From Candidatus Apopatosoma intestinale (lineage in GTDB: Bacteria; Bacillota; Clostridia; Oscillospirales; CAG-272): DNA of 59,710 bases. Shown here piece by piece: positions 26,518 through 35,045 of the stretch; the stretch's first letter is position 1; each line of letters begins with the position of its first letter. The notes under the pieces were generated by a model, which worked only from the letters and a program-made list of their open reading frames with translations, was not told the origin of the DNA and made no database searches. The position numbers and the translations under genes are program-made. The stretch is taken from NCBI GenBank assembly GCA_003524145.1, contig DODZ01000023.1, positions 34,102-93,811 of the forward strand. Direction: 5' to 3'.

Positions 26518-27027
26518 TTAATGCCGATGTCTTCCCGTCACAGCCGCCGATATGACGGAGACAATCGCAAGCAGGTACAGCACCGCGGCAAAAATCGCAT
26601 CCGACCGTCTCTGACCGGCTATGAGACGCTCCGCCTTTTCAAAAGAGAGCAGTTCTTCCCCGTCGCATACAACCTCGAGTATATAGCCCCTTTTCGGATG
26701 AATGCGCATCTCGAGCCTGTCGCCCGCCTTAAGCTTCCGCATTTTTTCGTAGACCTCTGCATTGGTCATGCAGGCGCTCTCCATCACAAGCAGCTCGCGG
26801 TCATCAAAGAACACCTTGATTTCTCTTCTGCTGTTCTTTCCCGTTATCTCCCTGTATGAAGAAAATGTCGCATTTACCGCGACGGTATCTTCCCTTGCCA
26901 CAGGAGTATAGTATGTATATGTGCTCACAAGAAATATCGTTCCGAGCAGGAAGAAAGCCAGCGCCGTCATCAGCGCGGCTCTTCTCTTCTTGTCGCGGAA
27001 TATTCCCGCGCCTTTGTGTTGCTTCAT
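26518..27027 (-). CDS. Membrane protein with two helices (DUF3592-like)
   Basis: A 169-residue protein with helices at about residues 17-38 and 143-163 around an extracytoplasmic domain of about 100 residues. That layout and the central beta-rich block resemble DUF3592 proteins, but I am not certain of the family. No catalytic motif is visible. TGGAGGAAAA precedes the start. It is first in the run behind a good promoter with a leader of about 130 bases. Confidence 0.7.
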   Translation of the reverse strand: MKQHKGAGIFRDKKRRAALMTALAFFLLGTIFLVSTYTYYTPVAREDTVAVNATFSSYREITGKNSRREIKVFFDDRELLVMESACMTNAEVYEKMRKLKAGDRLEMRIHPKRGYILEVVCDGEELLSFEKAERLIAGQRRSDAIFAAVLYLLAIVSVISAAVTGRHRH

Positions 27028-27162
27028 TTTTCCTCCATGCGCTCTGCCGTGCGCAAAAGCGCCTCACCATGCGTTATCGGGACTTTTTCGTTCTTCCTTT
27101 GCTTTTTTCGCTTTCTCCGCGCGGATTATCTTTGCAAATCCGTGTGCATTGCTTTATCTTTT

Positions 27163-27191
27163 ATTATATCATCCGGCTTTCCTTTTATCAA
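27163..27191 (-). promoter_or_regulatory. Promoter of the eight-gene minus-strand run
   Basis: Minus strand: TTGATA (27186-27191), a 17-base spacer and TATAAT (27163-27168). A perfect ATACATTTGTAT palindrome (27225-27236) lies 33 bases upstream. The leader to 27027 holds no stable structure I can name. Confidence 0.7.
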
Positions 27192-27222
27192 CGGCTTTTT
27201 CCGGTTAAATCAAATCCGTTAA

Positions 27223-28587
27223 TTATACATTTGTATTAAGCTTGGACAATAGGCACACGCACTCCACATGTCCCGTCCGCGGGAACATATCGAGGGCGCG
27301 GAGCTTTGCCGGTACATAGCCCCGCTCCGCGAGCAGGGCGCAGTCGCGCGCCGCCGTTGCGCTGTTGCACGAGACCATCACTACTCGCTCGGGCTGCATC
27401 CGCACTATCGCCTCGATAACATCGGCATTGATTCCCTTTCGCGGCGGGTCGAGGATTATTACATCGGGGCGCACGCCGCGCTCCGAGAGCATCAGCGCCG
27501 CCTCGCCCGCATCCGCGCAGAAAAATTCCGCGTTTTCTATGCCGTTTTTCGCGGCGTTTTCGCGCGCGTTTTCCACAGCCTGCGGGATTATCTCCGCGCC
27601 GTAGAGCTTCTTCACCTTACCCGAGAGAAAAAGCCCTATCGTGCCCGCTCCGCAGTAAAGGTCGAGCAGAGTTTCGCCTCCCGTCAGCGCGGCGAACTCA
27701 CCTGCGAGCGAATAGAGCCGCTCCGCTCCGTTTCTGTTCACCTGATAAAACGAGAGCGGCGAGATATCAAATTTCAGCCCGCCGAGCGTATCGCTTATCG
27801 TATCGCTCCCATAGAGCGTGACGCATTCGTCGCCGAGAATCTCATTCGTTTTTCTCATATTTATATTGAGTACGATTGATTTTATACAAATGTTTAATTT
27901 AAGTAAATCCCTTATCAGCACTTGCTTTTCGGGAATATCGCGCCCGTTTGTGACGAGGCAGACCATCACCTCGCCGCTTCCCCTGCCGTCGCGGATATAG
28001 AGGTGGCGGAGCAGTCCCCTGCCGCTTTCCTCGTCATAGGCGGAAGCCCCGCTTTCGCTCGCCCAGCGCTCGACACAGGCGATTATCTCCTCATAGAAAG
28101 GCGGCGTCAGGCGGCAGTTTTCGCATGGAATCATCCTGTGCGAATGCTTGGAATAAAATCCGAAGAAAATGCCGTTCTCTCCCGCCCCGCACGGAAGCTG
28201 CGCCTTATTGCGGTAACCGTCTGCCTCGGGTGAGGGGACTATCGCATCGCATCTTATATCCAGAGCACCGATCCGCGCGAAATTTTCATCCACCCAGTGC
28301 TTTTTTATCATAAGCTCCGCACTGTAAGAAATATGGCGGAAGGTGCATCCGCCACACCTGCCGAAAACGGCGCAATCCGTTTCTGTCCTCTCAGGCGAAG
28401 GCTTGATTATCCGCTCGATTTTCGCATAACCGTAGTTTTTCAGTGCTTTCAGCACCTTTACCTCGCATATATCACCCACGGCGCACGCGGGTACAAAAAG
28501 CACATAGCCATCGGCTTTTCCTATACCCATGCCCTCGCCCGTGATATCTGTTATTTCCACTGTGAGAATATCATTTTTCTTCGGCAT
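27223..28587 (-). CDS. rlmD: 23S rRNA (uracil-C5)-methyltransferase, RlmD/RlmCD family
   Basis: A 454-residue TrmA-family enzyme that methylates C5 of uridines in 23S rRNA (U1939, and in Firmicutes often U747 too). An N-terminal TRAM domain (about 5-60) precedes a 4Fe-4S site in CAVFGRCGGCTF (near 71-82) with a later Cys. The SAM fold has LDLYCGAGTIGLF near 310. LDPPRKG near 385 and the catalytic cysteine in VSCNSAT near 410 are clear. Its last codons (N-T-N-V-stop) are formed by an ATACAnnTGTAT palindrome. CGGAG precedes the start. Confidence 0.92.
   Translation of the reverse strand: MPKKNDILTVEITDITGEGMGIGKADGYVLFVPACAVGDICEVKVLKALKNYGYAKIERIIKPSPERTETDCAVFGRCGGCTFRHISYSAELMIKKHWVDENFARIGALDIRCDAIVPSPEADGYRNKAQLPCGAGENGIFFGFYSKHSHRMIPCENCRLTPPFYEEIIACVERWASESGASAYDEESGRGLLRHLYIRDGRGSGEVMVCLVTNGRDIPEKQVLIRDLLKLNICIKSIVLNINMRKTNEILGDECVTLYGSDTISDTLGGLKFDISPLSFYQVNRNGAERLYSLAGEFAALTGGETLLDLYCGAGTIGLFLSGKVKKLYGAEIIPQAVENARENAAKNGIENAEFFCADAGEAALMLSERGVRPDVIILDPPRKGINADVIEAIVRMQPERVVMVSCNSATAARDCALLAERGYVPAKLRALDMFPRTGHVECVCLLSKLNTNV
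27225..27236. repeat. Dispersed palindrome at the rlmD stop
   Basis: ATACATTTGTAT overlaps the rlmD stop codon and is 33 bases upstream of the -35 of the eight-gene run. Confidence 0.7.
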
Positions 28588-28715
28588 ATCTCTTTCTCCG
28601 GTATAATTTCATATTCAACTTTTATATTTTACCTCAAATATGCCCCAAAATCAAGATTCGGAGCTTAAAAAGAAAGACAAATTGTAAAGTTTTATATAAA
28701 TTTTTCAAAATATTA

Positions 28716-28744
28716 TTGAAAAAAGCGCGATTATAGGTTATACT
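28716..28744 (+). promoter_or_regulatory. Promoter of yajC
   Basis: TTGAAA (28716-28721), a 17-base spacer and TATACT (28739-28744) lie about 32 bases before the start. Confidence 0.75.
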
Positions 28745-28776
28745 TTACTGGAAATAACTTTTCGGAGGTAAAATCA

Positions 28777-29205
28777 ATGAACTTTTCCATGTTTCTCACA
28801 GAAACAACAGCCGGCGCGGCAAAATCCGGCCCCGGCAGTCTCATCATGACTCTTGTCATGGTAGCCGTACTCGGCGCAGTCATGTACTTCTTCATGTATC
28901 TCCCACAGAAAAAGCAGGACAAGAAGAATAATGAAATGAAAAACAGCCTTTCCGTAGGCGATGAAGTAACTACAATCGGCGGCATAGTCGGCAGAGTCAT
29001 CAGCATAAAGGATGACAGCTTCGTCCTCGAAACAACAAAGGACAGAACAAAAATCCGTTTCCTGCGCAGTGCTCTCCGCTCCATAGATGTCAAGGCGGAC
29101 AGCGGCGACGACGATACCGCGGCAACCGACAAGGCGGATTCCAAGGCTCTTCCCAAGGCAGAGCTCAAGGGCGACGGCAAGTCTGATAAAACCGAAAGCA
29201 AGTAA
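28777..29205 (+). CDS. yajC: Preprotein translocase accessory protein YajC
   Basis: A 142-residue single-pass membrane protein that accompanies SecDF. The helix (about residues 23-42) ends in the signature YLPQKKQDKK, and VGDEVTTIGGIVGRV follows. The C-terminal 40 residues are a charged, Lys/Asp-rich low-complexity tail, longer than in most YajC proteins. CGGAGG precedes the ATG. It is monocistronic; secD/secF are not next to it. Confidence 0.93.
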   Translation: MNFSMFLTETTAGAAKSGPGSLIMTLVMVAVLGAVMYFFMYLPQKKQDKKNNEMKNSLSVGDEVTTIGGIVGRVISIKDDSFVLETTKDRTKIRFLRSALRSIDVKADSGDDDTAATDKADSKALPKAELKGDGKSDKTESK

Positions 29206-29209
29206 TTAT

Positions 29210-29221
29210 ATACATCTGTAT
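29210..29221. repeat. Dispersed palindrome after yajC
   Basis: ATACATCTGTAT lies 5 bases past the stop and abuts the yajC terminator. Confidence 0.7.
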
Positions 29222-29265
29222 AAAAATCAGGAAAGTATTGCTGCGGCAACGCTTTCCTGATTTTT
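29222..29265 (+). terminator. Terminator of yajC
   Basis: The arms AAAAATCAGGAAAG and CTTTCCTGATTTTT (14 bp) enclose a 16-base loop. It directly follows an ATACATCTGTAT palindrome (29210-29221) that begins 5 bases after the stop. Confidence 0.9.
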
Positions 29266-29334
29266 GCGAAAAAAGCACAGGCATTTTGCAGGATGCCGCG
29301 ATCTATTTTGGCAAAAAGAATTTCCATGCTTCTA

Positions 29335-29363
29335 TTGACAGCGCGGCAGGCAAATGATATAAT
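29335..29363 (+). promoter_or_regulatory. Consensus promoter of the lipid kinase-valS unit
   Basis: TTGACA (29335-29340), 17 bases and TATAAT (29358-29363). The start would fall near 29370, which supports the lipid kinase start at 29419 over the ATG at 29383. Confidence 0.88.
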
Positions 29364-29418
29364 AATTTCATTATAGTTTATTATGGCGTTTTATCTTAAA
29401 GAAAGTCAGGCTTATTTC

Positions 29419-30387
29419 ATGAAACATTATTTTATCGTGAATCCCGAAGCGGGCAAGGGAAAAATGCTCGCCTCACTGCTCACAAAAATAAGATTTGCTT
29501 CCGAAGAGCTCGGTATTGATTATACCGTTTATAATACGACGACCACAGGCGACGGCACGCGCTATGTGAAAGAAGTATGCGAAAAGCATCCCGACGAGGA
29601 TCTGCGCTTCTATGCCTGCGGCGGTGACGGAACGCTCTACGAGGTGGTAAACGGTGCTGTCGGTCATCACGGGGCGCAGGTCGCCGTCGTGCCTACGGGC
29701 ACAGGAAACGATTTTGTACGGAACTTCACGGGAAGCGAAAACTTCCTCAATATAAAGCATCAGATACTCGGCACTCCGAAAAAGATAGACCTGCTGAAAT
29801 GCAACGGCAGATACTGCATCAACGTCACGAACATAGGACTCGACTGCGAGGTCGTGCAAAAGACGGACGAGCTGAAAAGAAGCGTGTTTATCCCGGGGCA
29901 GTTTGCCTACTATGCGGCGCTCATCTCGAAATTCTTCGGAAAATTCGGCAATGAAATTAAGGTCGCCGTGGATGACGGACCGATGATGGAATATAATCTC
30001 ACGCTCATAGCAATGGGCAATGGCTGTTATTACGGCGGCGGCTTCAAGGCTATGTCGCGGGCTTATCTCGACGATGGACTCATCGATCTCTGCATGATAA
30101 CCGACGCCACAAAGACAGATTTTATAAAAGCCGTCTCAGACTACAAAAAAGGCACCCATGTAAACAAGCTCGATAAATTTCCCTTTATCAGATACAAGAA
30201 GTGCCGCAAGGTCGAGATAAGCACCGATAAGGCAGCCGGTGCCTGCGTTGACGGCGAGATTTTTCCATTCCGCCATCTGACGGTAGAGGTAGTGCCGTCG
30301 GCACTGAATTTTGTTATTCCGAGAGGCTCGGGGTATGTTTCCGGCAATACGAAAGAAGGACTTGCCGCAGTCGATGCTTTGATTTAA
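29419..30387 (+). CDS. Diacylglycerol/lipid kinase family protein (YegS/DagK-like)
   Basis: A 322-residue lipid kinase. The nucleotide-binding GGDGTLYEVVNG lies near residue 75 and GTGNDFVRNF near 98; NPEAGKGK opens the protein. In Firmicutes, DgkB of this family recycles diacylglycerol to phosphatidic acid in the membrane; that substrate is inferred. I placed the start at 29419 (MKHYFIVNPEAGKG), since an ATG at 29383 would leave a leader of about a dozen bases and no ribosome site. It is 37 bases ahead of valS and probably shares its transcript. Confidence 0.87.
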   Translation: MKHYFIVNPEAGKGKMLASLLTKIRFASEELGIDYTVYNTTTTGDGTRYVKEVCEKHPDEDLRFYACGGDGTLYEVVNGAVGHHGAQVAVVPTGTGNDFVRNFTGSENFLNIKHQILGTPKKIDLLKCNGRYCINVTNIGLDCEVVQKTDELKRSVFIPGQFAYYAALISKFFGKFGNEIKVAVDDGPMMEYNLTLIAMGNGCYYGGGFKAMSRAYLDDGLIDLCMITDATKTDFIKAVSDYKKGTHVNKLDKFPFIRYKKCRKVEISTDKAAGACVDGEIFPFRHLTVEVVPSALNFVIPRGSGYVSGNTKEGLAAVDALI

Positions 30388-30424
30388 ATATTACTACATA
30401 AAAGAAAGGGCAAGGAATCCGAAT

Positions 30425-33073
30425 ATGGCAAAGGAACTTGACAAAACATATAATCCCGCATCGCTTGAAGGTCCGCTCTATAAGAGTTGGTGCGAGCGCG
30501 GATATTTCACACCCACGGCTGACAAGAAAAAACAGCCCTTCACTATTGTTATCCCGCCACCGAATGTAACGGGACAACTGCATATGGGCCATGCACTTGA
30601 TGAAACTCTTCAGGATACGCTCATCCGCTTCAAGCGTATGCAGGGCTACTGCACGCTGTGGGTTCCCGGCACAGACCATGCCGGAATAGCCACTCAGATA
30701 AAGGTTGAGGAAAATCTCCGCAAGGAAAAAGGTCTCTCCCGCTATGACCTCGGCAGAGAGAAATTCACCTCTCTCGTATGGGAATGGAAAGAGAAATACG
30801 GAAACCGCATCATCGATCAGCTCAAAGCCCTCGGCTCCTCCTGTGACTGGAGCCGCCTGCGCTTCACCATGGACGATACTCTCAGTGCCGCTGTAAAGAA
30901 AAACTTCGTTTCGCTCTACAATAAAGGGCTTATTTATCGCGGACTGCGCATCATAAACTACTGCCCGCACTGCGCCACGGCTCTCTCGGATGCCGAGGTC
31001 GAGCACAAGGATAAGGAGGGCGCATTCTGGCATGTCCGCTATCCCATCAAGGGAAGCGACGGCGAATATATCACCGTGGCAACGACGCGCCCCGAGACAA
31101 TGCTCGGAGACACTGCCATCGCTGTTCATCCCGAGGATGAGCGATTCGCTTCGCTCGTCGGCAAATTTGCTGTCCTCCCGCTCGTTGGCAGAGAGATACC
31201 TATCGTTGCCGACGAATATGTCGACCGCGAATTCGGCACGGGTTGCGTAAAGATAACGCCCTGTCACGATCCGAACGACTTCGAGGTGGGCAAGCGTCAC
31301 AATCTCGAAATGATAACCGTCTTTGACAAAGACGCAAAGATAAACGAAAACGGCGGCAAATACAGGGGTCTTGACCGTTTTGAGGCGAGAAAGCAGATTG
31401 TTGCCGACCTCGATGCCGGCGGTTATCTCGTGAAAATCGAGCCCTGCACGCATAATGTCGGTCACTGCTACCGCTGCGGCACGGTTGTCGAGCCGCTCGC
31501 CTCAAAGCAGTGGTTTGTAAAAATGGAGCCGCTCGCAAAGGGCGCTATCGAAGCAGTCGAAAACGGCGATATCAGATATATCCCCGACCGCTTCTCGAAA
31601 ATATATCTCAACTGGATGTACGGCATACGTGACTGGTGCATCTCCCGTCAGCTCTGGTGGGGTCACAGAATCCCCGCATATTACTGCGACGACTGCGGCG
31701 AGATGACCGTTTCAGAAACAGATGTGACAGTCTGCCCGAAGTGCGGCAGTAATCACATCACGCAGGAGGAGGATGTGCTTGATACATGGTTCTCCTCTGC
31801 GCTCTGGCCATTCTCCACGCTCGGCTGGCCTGATGAGGAGAGCGAGGACTACAGGTATTTCTATCCGACCTCCACGCTCGTCACCGGATATGATATCATC
31901 CCCTTCTGGGTTGCCAGAATGATAACGATGGGTCTGGAATGCACAGGCAAGAAGCCTTTTACAAATGTATTCATCCACGGGCTGGTGCGCGATGCGCAGG
32001 GCAGAAAAATGTCCAAGTCTCTGGGCAACGGCATTGACCCGATGGAGATAATCGAAAAATACGGCGCGGATGCGCTCCGCTTTGCGCTCGTCACAGGCAA
32101 TTCCCCCGGAAACGATATGCGCTTCTCCGACGAGAAGATAGAATCGGCGAGAAACTTCACAAACAAGATCTGGAACGCTTCACGCTTTGCTCTCATGAAT
32201 ATTCCCGAGAGTCTGACGGATACGGCGCTTCCTCCCGTAAGCGAGCTTCGCCTTGAGGACAAGTGGATTCTCTCCTCGCTCAATAATCTCATCGGCGATG
32301 TGACGGAAAACCTCGAGAAATACGAGCTCGGCGTTGCGCTCGCAAAGCTCTATGAATTTATCTGGAGCGTGCTCTGCGACTGGTATATCGAGCTTATCAA
32401 GCCGCGCCTTTTCGACAAGGGCTCGCACGACTGCGAAAACGCCTGCCGCGTTCTCGCATATACGCTCTCGAGAGCGATGGAGCTGCTTCATCCTTTCATG
32501 CCGTTCATCACGGAGACGATATGGCAGGCTCTGCCGCATGAGGGCGAAAGCATAGTTATAACACAGTATCCGAAGAAAAGCGACGCGCTCTCCTTTGCCG
32601 CGGAAGAGGAGTCTATGGACCTCGTTATCACAGCCATCCGCCAGATAAGAAACCGCCGCGCGGAGATGAATGTTCCGCCGTCCAAAAAGGCGAAAATGTA
32701 TATCTGCTCCACAGCCCCCGAGGCTTTTTGCGAAAAGACCTCATACTTCTTTGAGAAGCTGGCAGGCGCCTCCGAGGCGGAATATCCCGCAGAGCATTCG
32801 GGAGAGGGATGCGTCCAGATAATATCCGACAAGGCGATAATCTACATTCCGCTTGATGAAATGGTGGATTTTGAGAAAGAGACGGCGCGTCTTACCGCCG
32901 AGAAAGAAAAGCTTCTCTCGGAGATAGAGCGCATAGACAGAAAGCTCGCAAACGAGGGCTTTGTAGCGAAGGCACCCGCCGCCGTTATAGAGGGTGAGAG
33001 AAAGAAGCGCGAGGGCTATGCCGACAAGCTCGCTTCCGTCGAAGCCTCCATACTCAAATTCAGCAAAAAATAA
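30425..33073 (+). CDS. valS: Valyl-tRNA synthetase
   Basis: An 882-residue class I synthetase charging tRNA-Val. The HIGH motif is PPPNVTGQLHMGHALD near 42-57 and KMSKS is in GRKMSKSLGNGIDP near 530. The editing domain contains TTRPETMLGDTA near 222. The C-terminal 70 residues form the usual coiled coil (MVDFEKETARLTAEKEKLL). AAGGA precedes the ATG. The upstream gap is only 37 bases, so there is no room for a T-box leader, the common control of valS in Firmicutes. Confidence 0.97.
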   Translation: MAKELDKTYNPASLEGPLYKSWCERGYFTPTADKKKQPFTIVIPPPNVTGQLHMGHALDETLQDTLIRFKRMQGYCTLWVPGTDHAGIATQIKVEENLRKEKGLSRYDLGREKFTSLVWEWKEKYGNRIIDQLKALGSSCDWSRLRFTMDDTLSAAVKKNFVSLYNKGLIYRGLRIINYCPHCATALSDAEVEHKDKEGAFWHVRYPIKGSDGEYITVATTRPETMLGDTAIAVHPEDERFASLVGKFAVLPLVGREIPIVADEYVDREFGTGCVKITPCHDPNDFEVGKRHNLEMITVFDKDAKINENGGKYRGLDRFEARKQIVADLDAGGYLVKIEPCTHNVGHCYRCGTVVEPLASKQWFVKMEPLAKGAIEAVENGDIRYIPDRFSKIYLNWMYGIRDWCISRQLWWGHRIPAYYCDDCGEMTVSETDVTVCPKCGSNHITQEEDVLDTWFSSALWPFSTLGWPDEESEDYRYFYPTSTLVTGYDIIPFWVARMITMGLECTGKKPFTNVFIHGLVRDAQGRKMSKSLGNGIDPMEIIEKYGADALRFALVTGNSPGNDMRFSDEKIESARNFTNKIWNASRFALMNIPESLTDTALPPVSELRLEDKWILSSLNNLIGDVTENLEKYELGVALAKLYEFIWSVLCDWYIELIKPRLFDKGSHDCENACRVLAYTLSRAMELLHPFMPFITETIWQALPHEGESIVITQYPKKSDALSFAAEEESMDLVITAIRQIRNRRAEMNVPPSKKAKMYICSTAPEAFCEKTSYFFEKLAGASEAEYPAEHSGEGCVQIISDKAIIYIPLDEMVDFEKETARLTAEKEKLLSEIERIDRKLANEGFVAKAPAAVIEGERKKREGYADKLASVEASILKFSKK

Positions 33074-33082
33074 AAAATTTCA

Positions 33083-33164
33083 ATCGACACTAAAATGCGA
33101 CTGCATTCGCAGAAGAAAAACGGTATACTCTTTTTTGAGAGATACCGTTTTTTATTTTGTCGAA
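33083..33164 (+). promoter_or_regulatory. Spo0A-box-like sites ahead of spoIIAA
   Basis: TGTCGAA, an exact match to the Spo0A box core, lies at 33158-33164. Its reverse form with one mismatch, ATCGACA, lies at 33083-33089. In B. subtilis the spoIIA operon is activated by Spo0A with sigma-H RNA polymerase. I could not see a convincing sigma-H promoter. The exact box is only 5 bases from the ribosome site, so it may instead be chance. Confidence 0.4.
33115..33157 (+). terminator. Terminator of valS
   Basis: An AAAACGGTAT / ATACCGTTTT stem with an inner CTC/GAG pair is followed by TTATTTT. It separates valS from the sporulation genes. Confidence 0.8.
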
Positions 33165-33184
33165 AAACAAGGAAGGGTGAGAAA

Positions 33185-33538
33185 TTGGAAAATCTGATAA
33201 TGAAATATGAAAACGATGTGCTGACGGCAAGGCTCGCGGGAGAGCTCGACCATCATCTCGCCGCCGAAATCCGCGCAAAAATAGACGAGGCGATGATGGC
33301 AAATCTGCCGAAGAAGCTGATACTGGAGCTTTCCGAGATAGAATTTATGGACAGCTCGGGGCTCGGGCTGATACTCGGCAGATACACAAAGGCGCAGGAA
33401 ATAGGTTGCCTGCTCATACTGCAAAATCCGACGAGGCGTATACGGCGGATAATGGAGGTATCGGGCATAGGCGGCATGATAAAGACGGAAGAAACGAAAT
33501 CGGAGGTAAACGAAAATGGCAAAAAAACCGGTAAATGA
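33185..33538 (+). CDS. spoIIAA: Anti-sigma F factor antagonist SpoIIAA
   Basis: A 117-residue STAS protein that releases sigma-F by binding SpoIIAB once dephosphorylated. The phosphorylation site lies in EFMDSSGLGLILGRY, matching the DSSG of the B. subtilis protein. The start is taken as TTG at 33185 because GGAAGGGTGA sits 4-5 bases before it; the first ATG (33200) has no ribosome site. It overlaps spoIIAB by 23 bases. Confidence 0.92.
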   Translation: MENLIMKYENDVLTARLAGELDHHLAAEIRAKIDEAMMANLPKKLILELSEIEFMDSSGLGLILGRYTKAQEIGCLLILQNPTRRIRRIMEVSGIGGMIKTEETKSEVNENGKKTGK

Positions 33539-33965
33539 GCTGAAATGCACATTTCTCTCGACATCACAAAATGAAGCGCTGGCAAGAAATATAGTATCGG
33601 GCTTCATCCTGCCGCTGGATCCCGATATAGATGAGCTTGCCGATATACGTTGTGCCGTGAGCGAGGCGGTTACAAACTGTGTAGTCCATGCCTACAGATA
33701 CAAAACGGGATATATCACCGTTTCGGCAAAATATTACGGGGACAGAACCCTGCGGCTCACAATTTCGGATAAGGGTTGCGGCATTCCCGATGTAAAAAAG
33801 GCGCGCACGCCGCTTTTCACGACGGCACCCGATGAGGACAGATGCGGCATGGGCTTCTCCATCATGGAAAGCTTTGCCGATAAGCTTCTCGTTTCATCAA
33901 AGGTCGGCGCGGGCACAAAGGTCACTTTCATAAAGAAGCTTTCCGAGGCAAGCTACATAAAATAA
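33516..33965 (+). CDS. spoIIAB: Anti-sigma F factor SpoIIAB (serine kinase)
   Basis: A 149-residue GHKL-fold kinase that holds sigma-F inactive and phosphorylates SpoIIAA. The N-box is SEAVTNCVVHAY near residue 50, the G1 box SDKGCGIPDVKKA near 85 and the G2 region CGMGFSIMESF near 112. GGAGGTAAACGAAA precedes the ATG. It is the middle gene of spoIIA. Confidence 0.95.
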   Translation: MAKKPVNELKCTFLSTSQNEALARNIVSGFILPLDPDIDELADIRCAVSEAVTNCVVHAYRYKTGYITVSAKYYGDRTLRLTISDKGCGIPDVKKARTPLFTTAPDEDRCGMGFSIMESFADKLLVSSKVGAGTKVTFIKKLSEASYIK

Positions 33966-33986
33966 TCCGAAAAGGAGAGTTTTTTC

Positions 33987-34721
33987 ATGTGCGGAAAGCA
34001 AGAACAGCTATATGACGATAATGCGATGCTCATCTCACTTGCGCAGAGCGGAGATGAGGCTGCACTTGAGCGGCTCATCTCGCAGAATATGGGGCTGGTA
34101 AAGAATATTGCCAAGCGGTTTGTCGGAAGAGGTGCGGAGTTTGAAGACCTCGTCCAGATTGGCTCCATCGGTATGCTCAAGGCGGCAAAAAGCTTTGACA
34201 GCTCCTACGGCACTGTATTTTCCACTTATGCCGTGCCGCTGATAATAGGCGAAATCCGCCGATTTCTGCGCGATGACGGTATAATCAAGGTCAGCCGCGA
34301 TATCCGTCGTCGCGGAAGCGAAATAATGAGAGCAAAGGAAAAATTCATCGCGGAAAACGACCGCGAGCCGAAAATAAGCGAGCTTTCCGCCATCTGCGGT
34401 ATATCGCCCGAGGATATCGTCTATGCGCTCGACGCCGTCTGCCCCGTGTATTCGCTTCAGGATACGCTCGGAAACGATGATGACGGCGCAACACTCGAAG
34501 CAGTCACTCCGAGCGCGGAAAACGAGATTGAACGCGCCACGGACAAGCTGGCACTCAAGGAAGCGATATCAAAGCTCGACGAGCAGAGCCGCAGTATCAT
34601 CATGCTGCGGTACTATCGCGAGCTTTCACAGCAACAGACGGCACAGATACTGGGGCTGACGCAGGTAAAGGTATCGCGCGAGGAAAAACGCATTTTTGCG
34701 CTCCTGCGAAAAGAATTATAG
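33987..34721 (+). CDS. sigF: RNA polymerase sporulation sigma factor SigF
   Basis: A 244-residue sigma-70 family factor, first to act in the forespore. Region 2 has FEDLVQIGSIGMLKAAKSFD near 50-70 and the -10-reading YAVPLIIGEIRRFLRDDG. Region 3 follows, and region 4 ends with the helix-turn-helix LSQQQTAQILGLTQVKVSREE. SigG and SigB are close relatives; the spoIIAA-spoIIAB position settles it as SigF. AAGGAGAG precedes the start. Confidence 0.95.
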   Translation: MCGKQEQLYDDNAMLISLAQSGDEAALERLISQNMGLVKNIAKRFVGRGAEFEDLVQIGSIGMLKAAKSFDSSYGTVFSTYAVPLIIGEIRRFLRDDGIIKVSRDIRRRGSEIMRAKEKFIAENDREPKISELSAICGISPEDIVYALDAVCPVYSLQDTLGNDDDGATLEAVTPSAENEIERATDKLALKEAISKLDEQSRSIIMLRYYRELSQQQTAQILGLTQVKVSREEKRIFALLRKEL

Positions 34722-34727
34722 AACATT

Positions 34728-34767
34728 AAAACCGAAAGTCCCGCCGCGTGCGGGACTTTCCGGTTTT
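34728..34767 (+). terminator. Terminator of spoIIA
   Basis: A 17-bp stem with a single bulged C (arms AAAACCGAAAGTCCCGC and GCGGGACTTT-C-CGGTTTT) starts 7 bases past the sigF stop. Confidence 0.9.
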
Positions 34768-34796
34768 CAGGCTGTATATCAGGTTCCTTTATTTTT

Positions 34797-34855
34797 AAGC
34801 GGCAAAAGCCACACTGCGAGGAGCAAGCAGGTAAAAGCCCTGCTTTGCCGCTTTT
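34797..34855 (+). other. Structured element of unknown role
   Basis: The 34722-35045 gap holds the sigF terminator, this element and the next promoter, but no gene. The outer stem AAGCGGCAAA / TTTGCCGCTT (34797-34806 / 34844-34853) encloses about 20 unpaired bases and an inner GCAGG-loop-CCTGC hairpin, and ends in CTTTTT. It could be a second terminator or the 3-prime end of a small RNA. I see no clear promoter for it. Confidence 0.4.
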
Positions 34856-34977
34856 TACAGCATCATTCACAAAAAATGCACGCTTTATTTGTGGCAAACG
34901 TAGAAAATCAAGGCAAAATATACAAATATTTCAAGTCAAATTTTTGGCAACAATTCTTCGGTTTTAACATCAAAATG

Positions 34978-35007
34978 TTGACTTTTAACAGTAATATATG
35001 ATATAAT
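34978..35007 (+). promoter_or_regulatory. Promoter of the DeoR regulator gene
   Basis: TTGACT (34978-34983), an 18-base spacer and TATAAT (35002-35007). Confidence 0.7.
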
Positions 35008-35045
35008 TAACATGATTGATTTTTGGTTATAAGGACGGTGAAAAA

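Noticed and set aside
27884..27895. ATACAAATGTTT inside rlmD as another palindrome copy
   Set aside because: It is imperfect at the right end and coding sequence explains it.
30388..30424. A possible T-box leader before valS
   Set aside because: Only 37 bases separate the genes, too few for a T-box.
31960..31969. TACAAATGTA inside valS as a copy of the dispersed palindrome
   Set aside because: The outer A/T pair is not matched, it lies mid-gene, and about one such 10-mer is expected by chance in a window of this size.
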